From assembly GCA_041572755.1 (NCBI GenBank), contig JBFFRY010000001.1:1-64000 (forward strand): a stretch of DNA of 64,000 nt, written 5' to 3'. Under the pieces are notes generated by a model, which was given only the letters and a program-made list of their open reading frames with translations, did not search any database and had not been told where the DNA came from. Both the position numbers and the translations under genes were made by a program. The DNA is from JBFELU01 sp041572755. GTDB lineage: Bacteria > Actinomycetota > Acidimicrobiia > Spongiisociales > UBA11373. Positions 25,676 through 34,421 of this stretch are shown here, piece after piece; positions within the stretch are counted from its first letter, which is position 1, and the number at the start of each line of letters is the position of its first letter.

Positions 25676-27209
25676 CGAGGACGAGTTCTACAAGCCCTCC
25701 AACGACCCCAACACCTACACCATCATCTCAGGCATCTATTCGGGCACCACGGTGGGCACCTGGACCTCCGGGCAGACCTGTCTCGGCGTCGACCCCGCGA
25801 TCGCCCTCACCAAGACGGGGGCCTTCGCCAACGACGGGGACGGCGACGGGGTCCCCGAGGCTGGGGAGACGATCTCGTACACGTTCACGGTCGACAACAC
25901 AGGGAACGAGCAGTTGACCAACGTCAGCGTCACCGACAGCAAGGTGGCCGTGGTCACCTGCCCGGGCGGGAACCCGATCCCGACGCTGGCCCCGGGGGCG
26001 GCCGTGACCTGCACCGGCAGCTACACACTCACCCAGGCCGACATCGACGCCGGCCAGGTGATCAACACCGCCACGGCGACCGGGACCACGGCGGCGGGTG
26101 GCACGGTGTCCGACTCCGATAGTGTGACGGTGCTGCTCGCTCAGACCGCTTCGATCCAGATCACCAAGGCGGGGGTCTGGAACGACGCCCCGGTCATCGG
26201 GGTGGCCGAGGTTGGGGAGACGATCTCGTACACGTTCGTGGTCACCAACGACGGGAACGTGACCTTGACGAACGTCAGCGTCACCGACACCAAGGTGGCC
26301 GTGGTCACCTGCCCGGGCGGGAACCCGATCCCGACGCTGGCCCCGGGGACGGCCAACGCCGTGACCTGCACCGGCAGCTACACGCTCACCCAGGCCGACA
26401 TCGACGCCGGCCAGGTGATCAACACCGCCACGGCTACCGCCAGCCCAGTGAGCGACACGGATTCCGACACTACGTCGTTGACCACGGCCGCTTCGGTCCA
26501 GCTGGTGAAGACGGGGGTCTGGAACGACGCCCCGGTCATCGGGGTGGCCGAGGTTGGGGAGACGATCTCGTACACGTTCGTGGTCACCAACAACGGGAAC
26601 GTGACCTTGACGGACGTCAGCGTCACCGACAGCAAGGTGGCCGTGGTCACCTGCCCGGGCGGGAACCCGATTCCGACGTTGGCCCCGGGGGCGGCCGTGA
26701 CCTGCACCGGCACCTACGTACTCACCGCGATAGACGTGAGCGTTTGCAAGGTGGACAACACGGCCCTCGCCGAAGGCAAGGATCCGGCGGGTGCGGTGGT
26801 GCAGGACACCGATTCGGAGACCGTCGGTCTCCCCGGGTGCGGCGGCGGCGGGCCGATCATCGTCTCGACTACGACTACGACTACGACCACGACCACTCCG
26901 AGCACGTCGACGCCGTCGTCGACCACGACGTCGATCGCCGGGCCGGTGGAGCCGACAACAACTACCGTCGCCGGACCGGAGGCCCCCACCGAACTCCCCA
27001 ACACCGGTCCCCCCAGCCTTGTGACGCCGATCGGCATTGGCGCTTTTGGGCTGCTGCTGGCCGGTGCCGGTCTCTTCCTGTTCGCCTCGAGGCGCCGCCT
27101 CGACATGGTGCCCAGCTCCGCGGTGGAACCGGACCCGTCGCACGCCGGCATGCCGGGGAGGGGTTCGAGGATCTTGACCTTCGAGATCGAACCGCTCCCG
27201 AAGCACTGA
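25428..27209 (+). CDS. LPXTG-anchored surface protein with three DUF11 repeats
   Basis: A 593-residue cell-wall protein. A signal or membrane segment (LIALGMVLLLVAGLLVFM) ends at APAQAQAAG. A Cys/His module follows (HWLICHNGNPQ to GHDEDEFYKP), then three DUF11 b-sandwich repeats of about 115 residues, each with ETISYTF and VAVVTCPGGNPIPTLAPG. A run of ten threonines and an STST linker leads to LPNTG near residue 523, a hydrophobic helix and RRR: a sortase signal. Unusually, about 37 residues follow the Arg cluster, where typical tails are very short. The repeats are nearly identical in DNA, at spacings of about 351 and 342 bases. ATG 25428 follows GGAGGAGG. No sortase gene is in the window. 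Confidence 0.88.
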   Translation: MTATTKGARGLIALGMVLLLVAGLLVFMKAPAQAQAAGPTTHWLICHNGNPQLHSGVPNGHAVVAGAAPNFTLDPHAKAPGHDEDEFYKPSNDPNTYTIISGIYSGTTVGTWTSGQTCLGVDPAIALTKTGAFANDGDGDGVPEAGETISYTFTVDNTGNEQLTNVSVTDSKVAVVTCPGGNPIPTLAPGAAVTCTGSYTLTQADIDAGQVINTATATGTTAAGGTVSDSDSVTVLLAQTASIQITKAGVWNDAPVIGVAEVGETISYTFVVTNDGNVTLTNVSVTDTKVAVVTCPGGNPIPTLAPGTANAVTCTGSYTLTQADIDAGQVINTATATASPVSDTDSDTTSLTTAASVQLVKTGVWNDAPVIGVAEVGETISYTFVVTNNGNVTLTDVSVTDSKVAVVTCPGGNPIPTLAPGAAVTCTGTYVLTAIDVSVCKVDNTALAEGKDPAGAVVQDTDSETVGLPGCGGGGPIIVSTTTTTTTTTTPSTSTPSSTTTSIAGPVEPTTTTVAGPEAPTELPNTGPPSLVTPIGIGAFGLLLAGAGLFLFASRRRLDMVPSSAVEPDPSHAGMPGRGSRILTFEIEPLPKH

Positions 27210-27223
27210 GACCGAGGGATCAC

Positions 27224-27252
27224 TGAGGGTGGGGTCCCCGACCCCGCCCTCA
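27224..27252 (+). terminator. Terminator-like hairpin after the surface-protein gene
   Basis: The arms TGAGGGTGGGGTC (27224-27236) and GACCCCGCCCTCA (27240-27252) pair along 13 bases with one G-T wobble and a three-base loop. It begins 15 bases after the stop codon. The trailing CCCCTTGGTCTT is only partly T-rich. Confidence 0.7.
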
Positions 27253-27501
27253 CCCCTTGGTCTTGGTGGATGGTGAGCGACCAGGGCGACCCCTGGGAGC
27301 ATGCCCCGAGCTGCGAGGCCCCAGCGTGAGAGTGGTACTCACAGAACCAGATCACGTCGAGTCGAACCGCGCGGAGTCCACACCGAGTCCGCAACCCCAC
27401 CACCGCAACACACCCACACCGACCCAACAGAGCATCAAGCGACAAGGCGAATCGGCGCTAGGTGGCCTGTGACCTGGGGCCCGCGATCCGGTCCGAAATG
27501 A

Positions 27502-27595
27502 CTTCACCCGGCAGAGGTCGCTGGTTCGATCCCAGTAGCGCCCACCGGTCGGCCCGTGTGGTGCATGGGTATCCGGCCGTCCTGGTTGTTGGGGG
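27502..27595 (+). repeat. Integration-site repeat, copy 2 (partial tRNA-Val plus flank)
   Basis: A direct repeat of 23217-23313. It keeps the tRNA-Val anticodon-loop-to-acceptor 3' half (GGCAGAGGTC, CTGGTTCGATCCCAGTAGCG) but no 5' half, so it is not a functional tRNA gene. Three mismatches occur in the first 48 bases. It marks the right end (attR-like) of the 23.2-27.5 kb segment and the left end of the next one. Confidence 0.85.
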
Positions 27596-27614
27596 CGATC
27601 TGGCGTCAACGCAG

Positions 27615-27709
27615 TCAGCATGAAGTCCGTCTGGGCGACACGAGCGAGGTTTCGGGGTCTTCAGCGGCGGCTTGGTCGATGCCATCGAACAAGTGCCCGC
27701 AGGTGTCGC
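27615..27709 (-). pseudogene. Integrase C-terminal remnant 2
   Basis: In the minus-strand frame ending at TGA 27617-27615, the sequence reads DTCGHLFDGIDQAAAEDPET. It aligns with DVYGHLFEGLDEAAADALDT of remnant 1, with the catalytic Tyr changed to Cys. It lies at the same distance from its partial tRNA as remnant 1, so the whole tRNA-to-integrase module was duplicated or acquired twice. Confidence 0.75.
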
Positions 27710-27766
27710 TTCGGCCCGCAGCCCAAGGACGGTCGGGCCGAGGGGTTCCGCCGGCGGGTCGGGGAT

Positions 27767-29422
27767 TCACTGCGTTGGTGGCGGGGGCGGCGGCGGCAGT
27801 GCGTCTTCGGGCTCGGCGGTGACTTCTGGAGGCGGGGGCGGGTTGAACTCATCCGTTGCAGTGGCGGTGGGAGGCCGGGGTGCGATGCTTTCGCGCCGGA
27901 CCCACACCTTTGTGGTGGGATTGGTCTGGACCAGGGTTCGATCACCTTCGGTCTTGATGACCATCACCTTCGCACCGGGTTGATAGAGCACCACCGTGCC
28001 GTCGTCCCCTCTGCCTTCGATGTGCCCCTTGCCCGCCAGTGTGTCGGCCGGATGGAACCCGAGCGGGGAGAGTTGATGGTGCTTTACGGCGATCATTGCC
28101 CCCGTCGGGAGCACCGCGAAGCCGGGGGAGTCGGGATGCCACACCACCCGGGTTTCGCTCCGCACGACGGCTTCGCGGAATATCCCATCGTTGGGATAGG
28201 CCGGTCCCAGTTCGATGGTGCGCGGGATCGGGTCGTCTATCCCGGGCGGGATCTCCTTGCCCTTCGCCTTCTTGTCGGCCACCCATTCCGGGTTGAAGAC
28301 ATAGACGGTGTGGCCCGGTTCGAGCATGTAGTTGGCGGTCTTGTTGAACCATTCCTTGGCCGCTTTGGCGGCCGCCGATGCGGCCCGTTGCTCGGTTGCC
28401 CTCCTGGCCGCTTCCTGGAGCGGGCCGTGGCGCAACAACTGCCGCACCAGCGCCACGGCCGCCGCCACCCCACCGACGATGGCGACCAGCAGGATGACGC
28501 CGCCTATCCCCGATTCGTCGTCCCCACTCCCGCCCGCCGGCGCCGTCGCCACCGCGGTGGTGGTCGTCTCTCCGCCGCCATCCGCCTCCGCCGGTCCGAG
28601 CGGAGAACCGGCGATGAGGCCGGGGATGGTGTCTCCGACCGGAGGCAGATCGACATCGGCCGTGGTCACCGTGACCTCCGGTGTCGACGGCTCCGTGGAC
28701 TCCGTGGTTCCGCCCAGGGGCACCAGGCCGACCGCGGTCACCGAAAAGCGCGACATGAAATACTCGGTGTCGGCCAGCCCGGAGACGTCCATCTGGGAGG
28801 GATCCGCTTCCAGGCGATCCGCGAATGCCAGCGACACGGTGACACCGTCCACCCAACCCTCCAGGTCGGTGGTGCCCGTACCGCGCCGGTCGAAAGTGCA
28901 GAACCGACCCTCACAGACGAAGCACTCGGCGTTGCCGCACTGGGAAGGGGTCTCCGCTCTTCCGCCACGGGCGCGATAAGCGATGGTCACCCTCCCGCTG
29001 ATGCGGAGCTCGCCGGAGTCCCACGCGGTCCGACCGTCGGTGATCGTCGCCACCAACTCGGCTTCGCGATAGTCCCACCCTTGGCAGTCGGTGCCGCACG
29101 CCCACCGCTCCGTGATCTCCCCACTGACGGTTCCGGCGTCGAGATCGAGCAAGACCCGGCCGCTCAAGGTCCCGGCGTCGCCCAGGTACGAGGAGTACCA
29201 AGAGACCTCGACGGAGGGGTGCACGATGTTGTTGCCGTTGAGGTGCCACGTGATGCGGCCGGTGTGTTCCTCGATCAGCGTGTCCGGGGAACTCAGGTCT
29301 ATGGTGAACACCCCGGTCTCGGGCGTCTCGGCCGCCACCGCGCCGGGAGAGGCCCGGAGCAGCATGACCACGACGAGCATTGCGGCCTCGGCCCCTCTTC
29401 GCCAAGGACTGCCCGGCGCCAT
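27767..29422 (-). CDS. Large exported membrane protein of unknown function
   Basis: A 551-residue protein starting at ATG 29422, five bases after GGGGAGG. Residues 1-31 form a signal peptide ending near GAVAAETPE. The outer domain is b-rich with clustered cysteines (WACGTDCQGWDY; QCGNAECFVCEGRFCTF) that probably form disulfides. A Thr-rich spacer precedes a transmembrane helix (GGVILLVAIVGGVAAAVALV). The inner C-terminal part has an Ala-rich helix (RATEQRAASAAAKAAKEW), a b-rich region ending in TKVWVRRESI, and a Pro-rich tail. No enzyme motif is seen. It belongs to the second tRNA-flanked segment. Confidence 0.75.
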   Translation of the reverse strand: MAPGSPWRRGAEAAMLVVVMLLRASPGAVAAETPETGVFTIDLSSPDTLIEEHTGRITWHLNGNNIVHPSVEVSWYSSYLGDAGTLSGRVLLDLDAGTVSGEITERWACGTDCQGWDYREAELVATITDGRTAWDSGELRISGRVTIAYRARGGRAETPSQCGNAECFVCEGRFCTFDRRGTGTTDLEGWVDGVTVSLAFADRLEADPSQMDVSGLADTEYFMSRFSVTAVGLVPLGGTTESTEPSTPEVTVTTADVDLPPVGDTIPGLIAGSPLGPAEADGGGETTTTAVATAPAGGSGDDESGIGGVILLVAIVGGVAAAVALVRQLLRHGPLQEAARRATEQRAASAAAKAAKEWFNKTANYMLEPGHTVYVFNPEWVADKKAKGKEIPPGIDDPIPRTIELGPAYPNDGIFREAVVRSETRVVWHPDSPGFAVLPTGAMIAVKHHQLSPLGFHPADTLAGKGHIEGRGDDGTVVLYQPGAKVMVIKTEGDRTLVQTNPTTKVWVRRESIAPRPPTATATDEFNPPPPPEVTAEPEDALPPPPPPPTQ

Positions 29423-29716
29423 GCTGCCTCCCCGCCCCATCCTGGCAAACGGCGCCCACCATGTGTCGAGCGAAACCCCGTACAGGAGTGCTGACATCCG
29501 TCGCACTCCGAGAGGAGGAGGGTGGGGGTGGTACGGCCCCGAGGCGGGTTCCACACCCGCTCATGGTCACCCGGCAGCGCGACCGTCTGCCGGTGTCCGC
29601 GCGACCTCGCGGAACAGTGCCTGGGGACGCGTTGGGTCGCCGGGAGAGTACGCGCTCCTCCTCGAGGCGGCCCGAAGTAGTATCGGAGTCCGCTAGCGAA
29701 CGAGAAGGGGGAATCC

Positions 29717-30091
29717 ATGTTCCTGGGAGTGGCAGCAACTCTTCCCGCCTCCGATATGGAGCGTGCCATCGACTTCTACCGGGTGATGCTCGGTCTCGAG
29801 CCGTACCAAAACGACCCGGACGGCTCGGCCCGCTATCGAGTCGGTGACACCATGTTGATGGTCTATCCGTCCGAGTACGCCGGGACGAACAAGGCGACCG
29901 CGGCCGGATTCGAGGTGGAAGACCTGGACTCGGTGGTTGCCGAGTTGAGATCGCGCGGGATCGAGTTCCAGGAGTTCGACTACGGAGAGATGAAGACGGT
30001 CGACGGCATCCTGGCGATGCCGGACGGGTCCCGGGGAGCCTGGTTCAACGACACCGAGGGCAACATCATCGGTGTGTTCCAGGACGCCTGA
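29717..30091 (+). CDS. Glyoxalase/VOC-fold protein
   Basis: A 124-residue single VOC domain. The two babbb halves start with LGVAATLPASDMERAIDFYR and the region GFEVEDLDSVVAELRSRGIE; the end, WFNDTEGNIIGVFQ, is typical of the glyoxalase/bleomycin-resistance family. Members bind a metal and act on small molecules or bind drugs; the substrate cannot be told. ATG 29717 follows AGAAGGGGG, and a TAGTAT box lies at 29678-29683. It is the only cytoplasmic protein of the second island segment. Confidence 0.85.
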   Translation: MFLGVAATLPASDMERAIDFYRVMLGLEPYQNDPDGSARYRVGDTMLMVYPSEYAGTNKATAAGFEVEDLDSVVAELRSRGIEFQEFDYGEMKTVDGILAMPDGSRGAWFNDTEGNIIGVFQDA

Positions 30092-30348
30092 GGTCCACCG
30101 GCGACAACCGGGAATCGCCACCAGGACGAGTCGACCGGAGGGGAACGAACGGGGAACGTTCGCGCTCGGTTGACCGGGCTGCTGCCGTTGATTCACAGTT
30201 CCAGGCCGGGTCGGTCCCAGACAGGGGCCGCTTCTCTCGGTGCATTGGGCCCCGAGCCATCAGCGTCCCATCCCGGCTTGCGGTCGATTGGGGATCTACT
30301 CCATCCAGAGAACCGGTGCTCGGTGCCCCGGAACGCTGCCGGAGGTTG

Positions 30349-30388
30349 CTGCCTGCGTGGGGTCTCGGGCAAGGCCCCGCGCAGGCAG
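30349..30388. repeat. Long GC-rich hairpin
   Basis: The 14-base arms CTGCCTGCGTGGGG (30349-30362) and CCCCGCGCAGGCAG (30375-30388) pair with one G-U wobble around a 12-base loop. No T tract follows. It lies 12 bases before the third tRNA-Val-like fragment, so it may be part of a decayed mobile-element end rather than a terminator. Confidence 0.6.
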
Positions 30389-30400
30389 GTCAACTCGCCC

Positions 30401-30448
30401 TTCGCTCCGCAGAGACCACTGGCTCGATCCCGATTCCCCCCACCGGCC
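30401..30448 (+). repeat. Third, decayed copy of the tRNA-Val 3' end
   Basis: Aligned without gaps to 23218-23265, 37 of 48 bases match, including GCAGAG, CACTGG, TCGATCCC and CCCACCGGCC. The order and orientation are those of the other two copies. It suggests a second island segment (27.5-30.4 kb) whose outer end has drifted. Confidence 0.6.
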
Positions 30449-30460
30449 TGTCGGGCTCAG

Positions 30461-31552
30461 TCAAGTGAGGATCCCTTCGCAGTTGACGGCGCCGAACAGC
30501 TGTGACGGTCGGATGCACTGATCCCTGCCATCGCCGCCGTCGTTCTCGTTCTCCCCCTCGTTGCCATCGAGGGTGTCGTCCCCGGACTCCCCGAAGAGGC
30601 TGTCGTTTCCGCTTCCCCCCAACAAGAAGTCGGCTTCGCTGCCACCCCTCAGCACATCGTCGCCTCTTCCGCCGTCCAGCTCATCGCGGCCGGGACCACC
30701 TTCCAGGGTGTCATCATCGTCCCCACCCGTGAGGACGTCGTTGCCTCCGCCGCCAACGAGGGAGTCGTCTCCATCATCCCCCTCGATGTCGTCGTTGCCG
30801 GCGTCACCGGTGAGGCGGTCGTTGCCGGTGCCCCCTTGGATCGTGTCGTCACCTTTGTTCCCTCGGATTCGGTCCCTGGCCCCGCCGCCGAGGAGGGTGT
30901 CGTGGCCGCCACCGCCGCCGATGTTGTCGGCGCCCTCTTCCCCCATGATGACGTCGTCGCCCCCGTTGCCTCGGAGTCGGTCGTTCCCGTCACCACCCCA
31001 GAGTTCGTCGTCGCCGGGTCCCCCGATAAGGCGGTCGCCATCGGTCTCCCCGCGCAGGATATCCCTGCCCTTGTTGCCGAAGAGATCGTCGCGGCCCGAG
31101 CCACCCTGGAGGGTGTCGTTGCCTTCACCGCCTTGGAGATCGTCATCATCGTCGCCTCCGTGGAGGGTGTCATTGCCTTCCCCGCCGACGACGAGGTCCT
31201 CGCCATCACCACCATCGATCCAGTCGCTGCCCTCTCCGCCGTCGATCTCGTCGTTGCCGCCGAGTCCGCAGATGGTGTCGTTCCCGGCACCGCCGATGAT
31301 CGTGTCGTTGCCTCCTCGGCCGACGATCACATCGTTGCCCGAGGTTCCCGCTGGGTGTTCCTCACCGTGGGACCAGAGGCCGGTCGAGGAGTCCCACCAG
31401 ATGGTGGCGTCGAGCCCATTGCACTTCAGAGCCTTGGAACCTTCCCCGTCGGCGGCCGCCGTCCCGGCCATGAGCAGCAGAAGAACTGCGGCTCCCGCCG
31501 CCACCGCTGATCCGTTTCGCGATCTCCTCGAGCGGGTGGTGATGTGTTTCAC
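30461..31552 (-). CDS. Secreted RTX (hemolysin-type calcium-binding) repeat protein
   Basis: A 363-residue protein made almost entirely of nine-residue RTX repeats (GGxGNDxLx), running from GNDVIVGRGGNDTIIG to the C-terminal GNEGENENDGG. A signal peptide (AVAAGAAVLLLLMAGTAAA) precedes the repeats, indicating Sec export rather than type I secretion, and no type I transporter genes are present. The repeats should fold into a calcium-stabilised parallel b-roll. No catalytic domain is attached, so it may be structural or adhesive. GTG 31552 follows GGGAGG. A similar but shorter RTX block forms the tail of the subtilase at 43967. Confidence 0.88.
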   Translation of the reverse strand: MKHITTRSRRSRNGSAVAAGAAVLLLLMAGTAAADGEGSKALKCNGLDATIWWDSSTGLWSHGEEHPAGTSGNDVIVGRGGNDTIIGGAGNDTICGLGGNDEIDGGEGSDWIDGGDGEDLVVGGEGNDTLHGGDDDDDLQGGEGNDTLQGGSGRDDLFGNKGRDILRGETDGDRLIGGPGDDELWGGDGNDRLRGNGGDDVIMGEEGADNIGGGGGHDTLLGGGARDRIRGNKGDDTIQGGTGNDRLTGDAGNDDIEGDDGDDSLVGGGGNDVLTGGDDDDTLEGGPGRDELDGGRGDDVLRGGSEADFLLGGSGNDSLFGESGDDTLDGNEGENENDGGDGRDQCIRPSQLFGAVNCEGILT

Positions 31553-31666
31553 GGGACCTCCCTCCCACAACGCCCAATCCAAACGGCGAACGGTCGATCC
31601 CGCCAGAGGCTTTTGACTCTGAGGGCCCTCGGATCTTCCGCTCGGTTGAACCCGCCTGCCTTCCCT

Positions 31667-32446
31667 TCACTCTCCACCGTAGGTGCACTCGCGGCCCGCC
31701 CAGATCCCCTCGATCGGGGTGGCGCCGGTGGGTGCGGCCGGTCCGACGTCGAAGCAGAGGAAATCGGTGCCCCCAGGGGGCTGGACCTGGTAGCGGTACT
31801 CCATCTGAGTGAGGGCATTGAGCACCAGTTCGGCACCCGGGTACGCCGCCAACAGGGCATCGACCGTGGCACCGATGCCGATGGCCTCGGCCGTCAGCAG
31901 GCCCGGCGGGTCCCCGAAGTAATCGTATCCCTGGAAGTGCGGCACACCCGCCGCCCCGTAGCCCGTCTCGTTGTCGCCGAACCACAGGAAGAACGCCTCA
32001 CCCCATCGGGCGAAGCGGTACTCGACGCCATCGAGAATGGGGTGGGGTCCCCACCCCGAGTCGTCAACCGGAGGCCCGAGGGCGGCAGTGACGGCGCCCA
32101 CGACACTGTCCGGGTCGTCACCAAACTCGGCGACGGCGAGTCCCGACCACCCCAGCGAGAGGGTTGCTGCCGCCGTGGTGGTTGCCGCCTCTGTCGTCGT
32201 CGCTGCCCCTGTGGTGGTGGCGGCCGTGGTCGTCGGGGCCTGGGTGGTCGGCGCCTCGGTGGTCGTCGGCATGGTTGTGGTGGCGGCCGTGGTGGGCGGC
32301 ACAGTGGTCGCCGGTGGCAGCGTCGTCGTTGCGTCGATACTGGCCGCAGGTGTGTCGTCTCCGTCTCCCGCCACGAGGAGGGTGATCGAGACGGCGACCA
32401 CGGCCGTGACGATGACGAGCAATGCGATCCCCAGGTTGCGACGCAT
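31667..32446 (-). CDS. Thr-rich membrane-anchored exported protein
   Basis: A 259-residue protein. An N-terminal helix (LGIALLVIVTAVVAVSITLLV) acts as signal anchor, followed by an 80-residue Thr/Ala/Pro-rich spacer (repeated TTT, TTEA) that would cross the cell wall. A 150-residue outer domain follows (LSLGWSGLAVAEFGDD to GIWAGRECTYGGE). The domain has no recognised family; it contains two Cys and several Trp/Tyr. ATG 32446 is preceded by a GGGGGG stretch. Threonine codons here are low-complexity DNA, not a mobile repeat. It is in the same orientation as the RTX gene 115 bases downstream. Confidence 0.75.
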   Translation of the reverse strand: MRRNLGIALLVIVTAVVAVSITLLVAGDGDDTPAASIDATTTLPPATTVPPTTAATTTMPTTTEAPTTQAPTTTAATTTGAATTTEAATTTAAATLSLGWSGLAVAEFGDDPDSVVGAVTAALGPPVDDSGWGPHPILDGVEYRFARWGEAFFLWFGDNETGYGAAGVPHFQGYDYFGDPPGLLTAEAIGIGATVDALLAAYPGAELVLNALTQMEYRYQVQPPGGTDFLCFDVGPAAPTGATPIEGIWAGRECTYGGE

Positions 32447-32639
32447 GCTGTGGACCCCCCGGCTGGTCGGCAGGTGTGATGCCTTCTGTCTACCTCCTGT
32501 CGACGTGGTCGGCCAGGGGAGAAGGGCTCTTGATGCCTCGGGCGCTTCAGTGGGCGCGGTTGCCGAGGGAGGCACTCGACGCCCCAGGTCACCGCTGGCG
32601 TCGTAGGGTTGGTGCTGGTGGTCCCCACGCCTCTTCACC

Positions 32640-32645
32640 TACGAT
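32640..32645 (+). promoter_or_regulatory. Possible -10 box TACGAT
   Basis: TACGAT lies 27 bases before ATG 32673, with AGGGAGG between as ribosome site. It is identical to the box before the paralogous gene at 17805. Confidence 0.35.
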
Positions 32646-32672
32646 CGGCGCCACCCTGAAGGGAGGTCGGGG

Positions 32673-34421
32673 ATGGAAACGATTGTCGCTCGCCTCGTGG
32701 ATCGGGCGACCCGGGATCCGGGAGCCACGGCGTTCATGCGCCCCCCGTCCGAACCTGGCGGGGAGTGGACCCCGACCACCTGGGGCGAGTCGCTCGATGC
32801 CGTTCGCGAGATCGGGGCCGGGCTCGTCTCCCTCGGGATCGAGCCGGGCGATCGGGTGGCGCTGATCGGCAAGAACTCCCCGGAGTGGGTGGCGGTCGAC
32901 TTCGCCGTGCAGCACATCGGGGGGGTCACCGTTCCCCTCTACACCACGTTCGCCCCCGAGCAGCTGGCCTATGTGGTGAACCATGCCGAATGCCGGGCCT
33001 ACGTCTTCGACGAAGCCGCCCAGTGGGAACGGGTTCGGGTGCTCGAGGTGCCCACCGTGGAGCAGTTCGTGGGCATCGAGGTCGGGGCCGGCGACGGCTA
33101 CCTCACACTCGAGGAGCTCCGGGGGCAAGGCCGGGCCTTGCTCGCCGAGGACCCCGGGGTTCTCGAGAGGCGGCTCGAGGGGGTGGGTCCGAACGACCCC
33201 TTCTCGATCATCTACACCTCGGGCACCACCGGACCGCCCAAGGGGGCCGTGCTCACGCACCGAAATGCGCTGTGGACGGCCGACCGGGTCGGCGAGGTGG
33301 TCCCGTTCCGTGAGACGGAGACCACCGTCTGCTACCTCCCGCTGAGCCACGTGTACGAGCGGCTCTCGACGACCGTCGTGCCCTTCTCCGAGAGCGGACC
33401 GAAGGGGACGATCTATTTCGTGCCGTCCATGGAGCGGCTCCCCGAGGCCCTGGCGGCTGCTCGCCCCACGCTCATGGCCAGCGTCCCCCGGGTGTGGGAG
33501 AAGGTCCGGGCCCGGGTGATGGCGGCCATCGAGGAGGACCCCCGTCGGGCGAAGTCGGTGCGCAAGGCTCTGGCGGCCGGCATGGAGGCGGCCCGCCGCC
33601 GCGACACAGGAGAGCGGGTTCCCCCTCGGATGCGCTTCGGTGCCTGGATCGCCCGCAACGTGGTGGGGCGCAAGGTCCGCCACGGCATGGGCCTCGACCG
33701 GGTGCATTGGGCGGTCTGCGGAGCGGCGCCCATCAGCCCGGAGGTCCAGTACTTCGTTCAGGCCCTGGGGATCCCGTTGCACCAGGGCTGGGGGATGACC
33801 GAGACGACCTCATCGGGCGTCGTTCAGGCGAAGGACGATCTCGAGGCCGGTGTCGTCGGCGTGCCACTGCAGGGCGTCGAGATCCGCCTGGACGACGACG
33901 GTGAGATCCTGATCCGGGGCGACAACGTCTTCGCCGGCTACTACCGGGAGCCGGAGGCTACCGCGGCGGTGCTCGGCGACGACGGGTGGTTCCGCACCGG
34001 TGACATCGGCGCCTGGACCGGGGATGATCGGCTGCGGATCGTCGATCGCAAGAAGGACCTCATCATCACCTCGGCCGGCAAGAACATCGGGCCGCAGGAA
34101 ATCGAGAAGCGACTCAAGGCGGATCCGCTCATCGGGGAGGCGATGATCGTGGGGGACCGCCGCCCCTATCTGGTGGCGCTGCTGTCCCTGGATCCCGACG
34201 AGGTCGGCGACGCAGACGCCGAAGGCCACGTGGCGTCGCTGATCGACGAAGTGAACCGAGGCTTCTCTCGTCCCGAGCAGATCAAGCGGTGGCACATCGC
34301 CCCGGAAGGCTTCCCGCCCGAGGCGCTCACCCCCACCCTGAAGCTGAAACGCCGGGTCGTGCTCGAGGCCTTCGCCGACCGGATCGAAGACATGTACGAG
34401 GACGAGGGCGCCAATAAGTGA
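32673..34421 (+). CDS. Long-chain acyl-CoA synthetase, second copy
   Basis: A 582-residue AMP-forming acyl-CoA synthetase of the FadD15 type. Motifs: YTSGTTGPPKGAVLTHRN, GWGMTETTSSG, TGDIGAWTG, DRKKDLIITSAGKNIGPQE and the final TPTLKLKRRVV. It is colinear with the 17805 gene but clearly diverged, for example GWGMTE versus YGQSEG in the adenylation motif, so the two probably prefer different acids. ATG 32673 follows AAGGGAGGTCGGGG. The gene ends in a double hairpin shared with the convergent membrane-protein gene. Confidence 0.92.
   Translation: METIVARLVDRATRDPGATAFMRPPSEPGGEWTPTTWGESLDAVREIGAGLVSLGIEPGDRVALIGKNSPEWVAVDFAVQHIGGVTVPLYTTFAPEQLAYVVNHAECRAYVFDEAAQWERVRVLEVPTVEQFVGIEVGAGDGYLTLEELRGQGRALLAEDPGVLERRLEGVGPNDPFSIIYTSGTTGPPKGAVLTHRNALWTADRVGEVVPFRETETTVCYLPLSHVYERLSTTVVPFSESGPKGTIYFVPSMERLPEALAAARPTLMASVPRVWEKVRARVMAAIEEDPRRAKSVRKALAAGMEAARRRDTGERVPPRMRFGAWIARNVVGRKVRHGMGLDRVHWAVCGAAPISPEVQYFVQALGIPLHQGWGMTETTSSGVVQAKDDLEAGVVGVPLQGVEIRLDDDGEILIRGDNVFAGYYREPEATAAVLGDDGWFRTGDIGAWTGDDRLRIVDRKKDLIITSAGKNIGPQEIEKRLKADPLIGEAMIVGDRRPYLVALLSLDPDEVGDADAEGHVASLIDEVNRGFSRPEQIKRWHIAPEGFPPEALTPTLKLKRRVVLEAFADRIEDMYEDEGANK

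Larger units (their letters stand above)
30092..30460. other. Gene-free stretch with hairpins and a decayed tRNA end
   Basis: About 370 bases without a supportable gene. It holds a small hairpin after the VOC gene (CGAACG, GGGAA loop, CGTTCG at 30146-30162), the long hairpin at 30349-30388 and the third copy of the tRNA-Val 3' end at 30401-30448. Confidence 0.6.

Noticed and set aside
26860..26960. Thr-codon-rich simple repeat as a mobile or regulatory repeat
   Set aside because: It encodes the Thr/Ser linker of the LPXTG protein; a similar stretch at 32170-32340 encodes another wall-spanning linker.
27511..27545. Second tRNA-Val gene
   Set aside because: Only the 3' half is present; the 5' acceptor arm and D arm are missing, so it is an integration scar.
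30561..31440. Regular short DNA repeats resembling a CRISPR array
   Set aside because: The periodicity is 27 bases and encodes the nine-residue RTX repeats in frame; there are no spacers and no cas genes.
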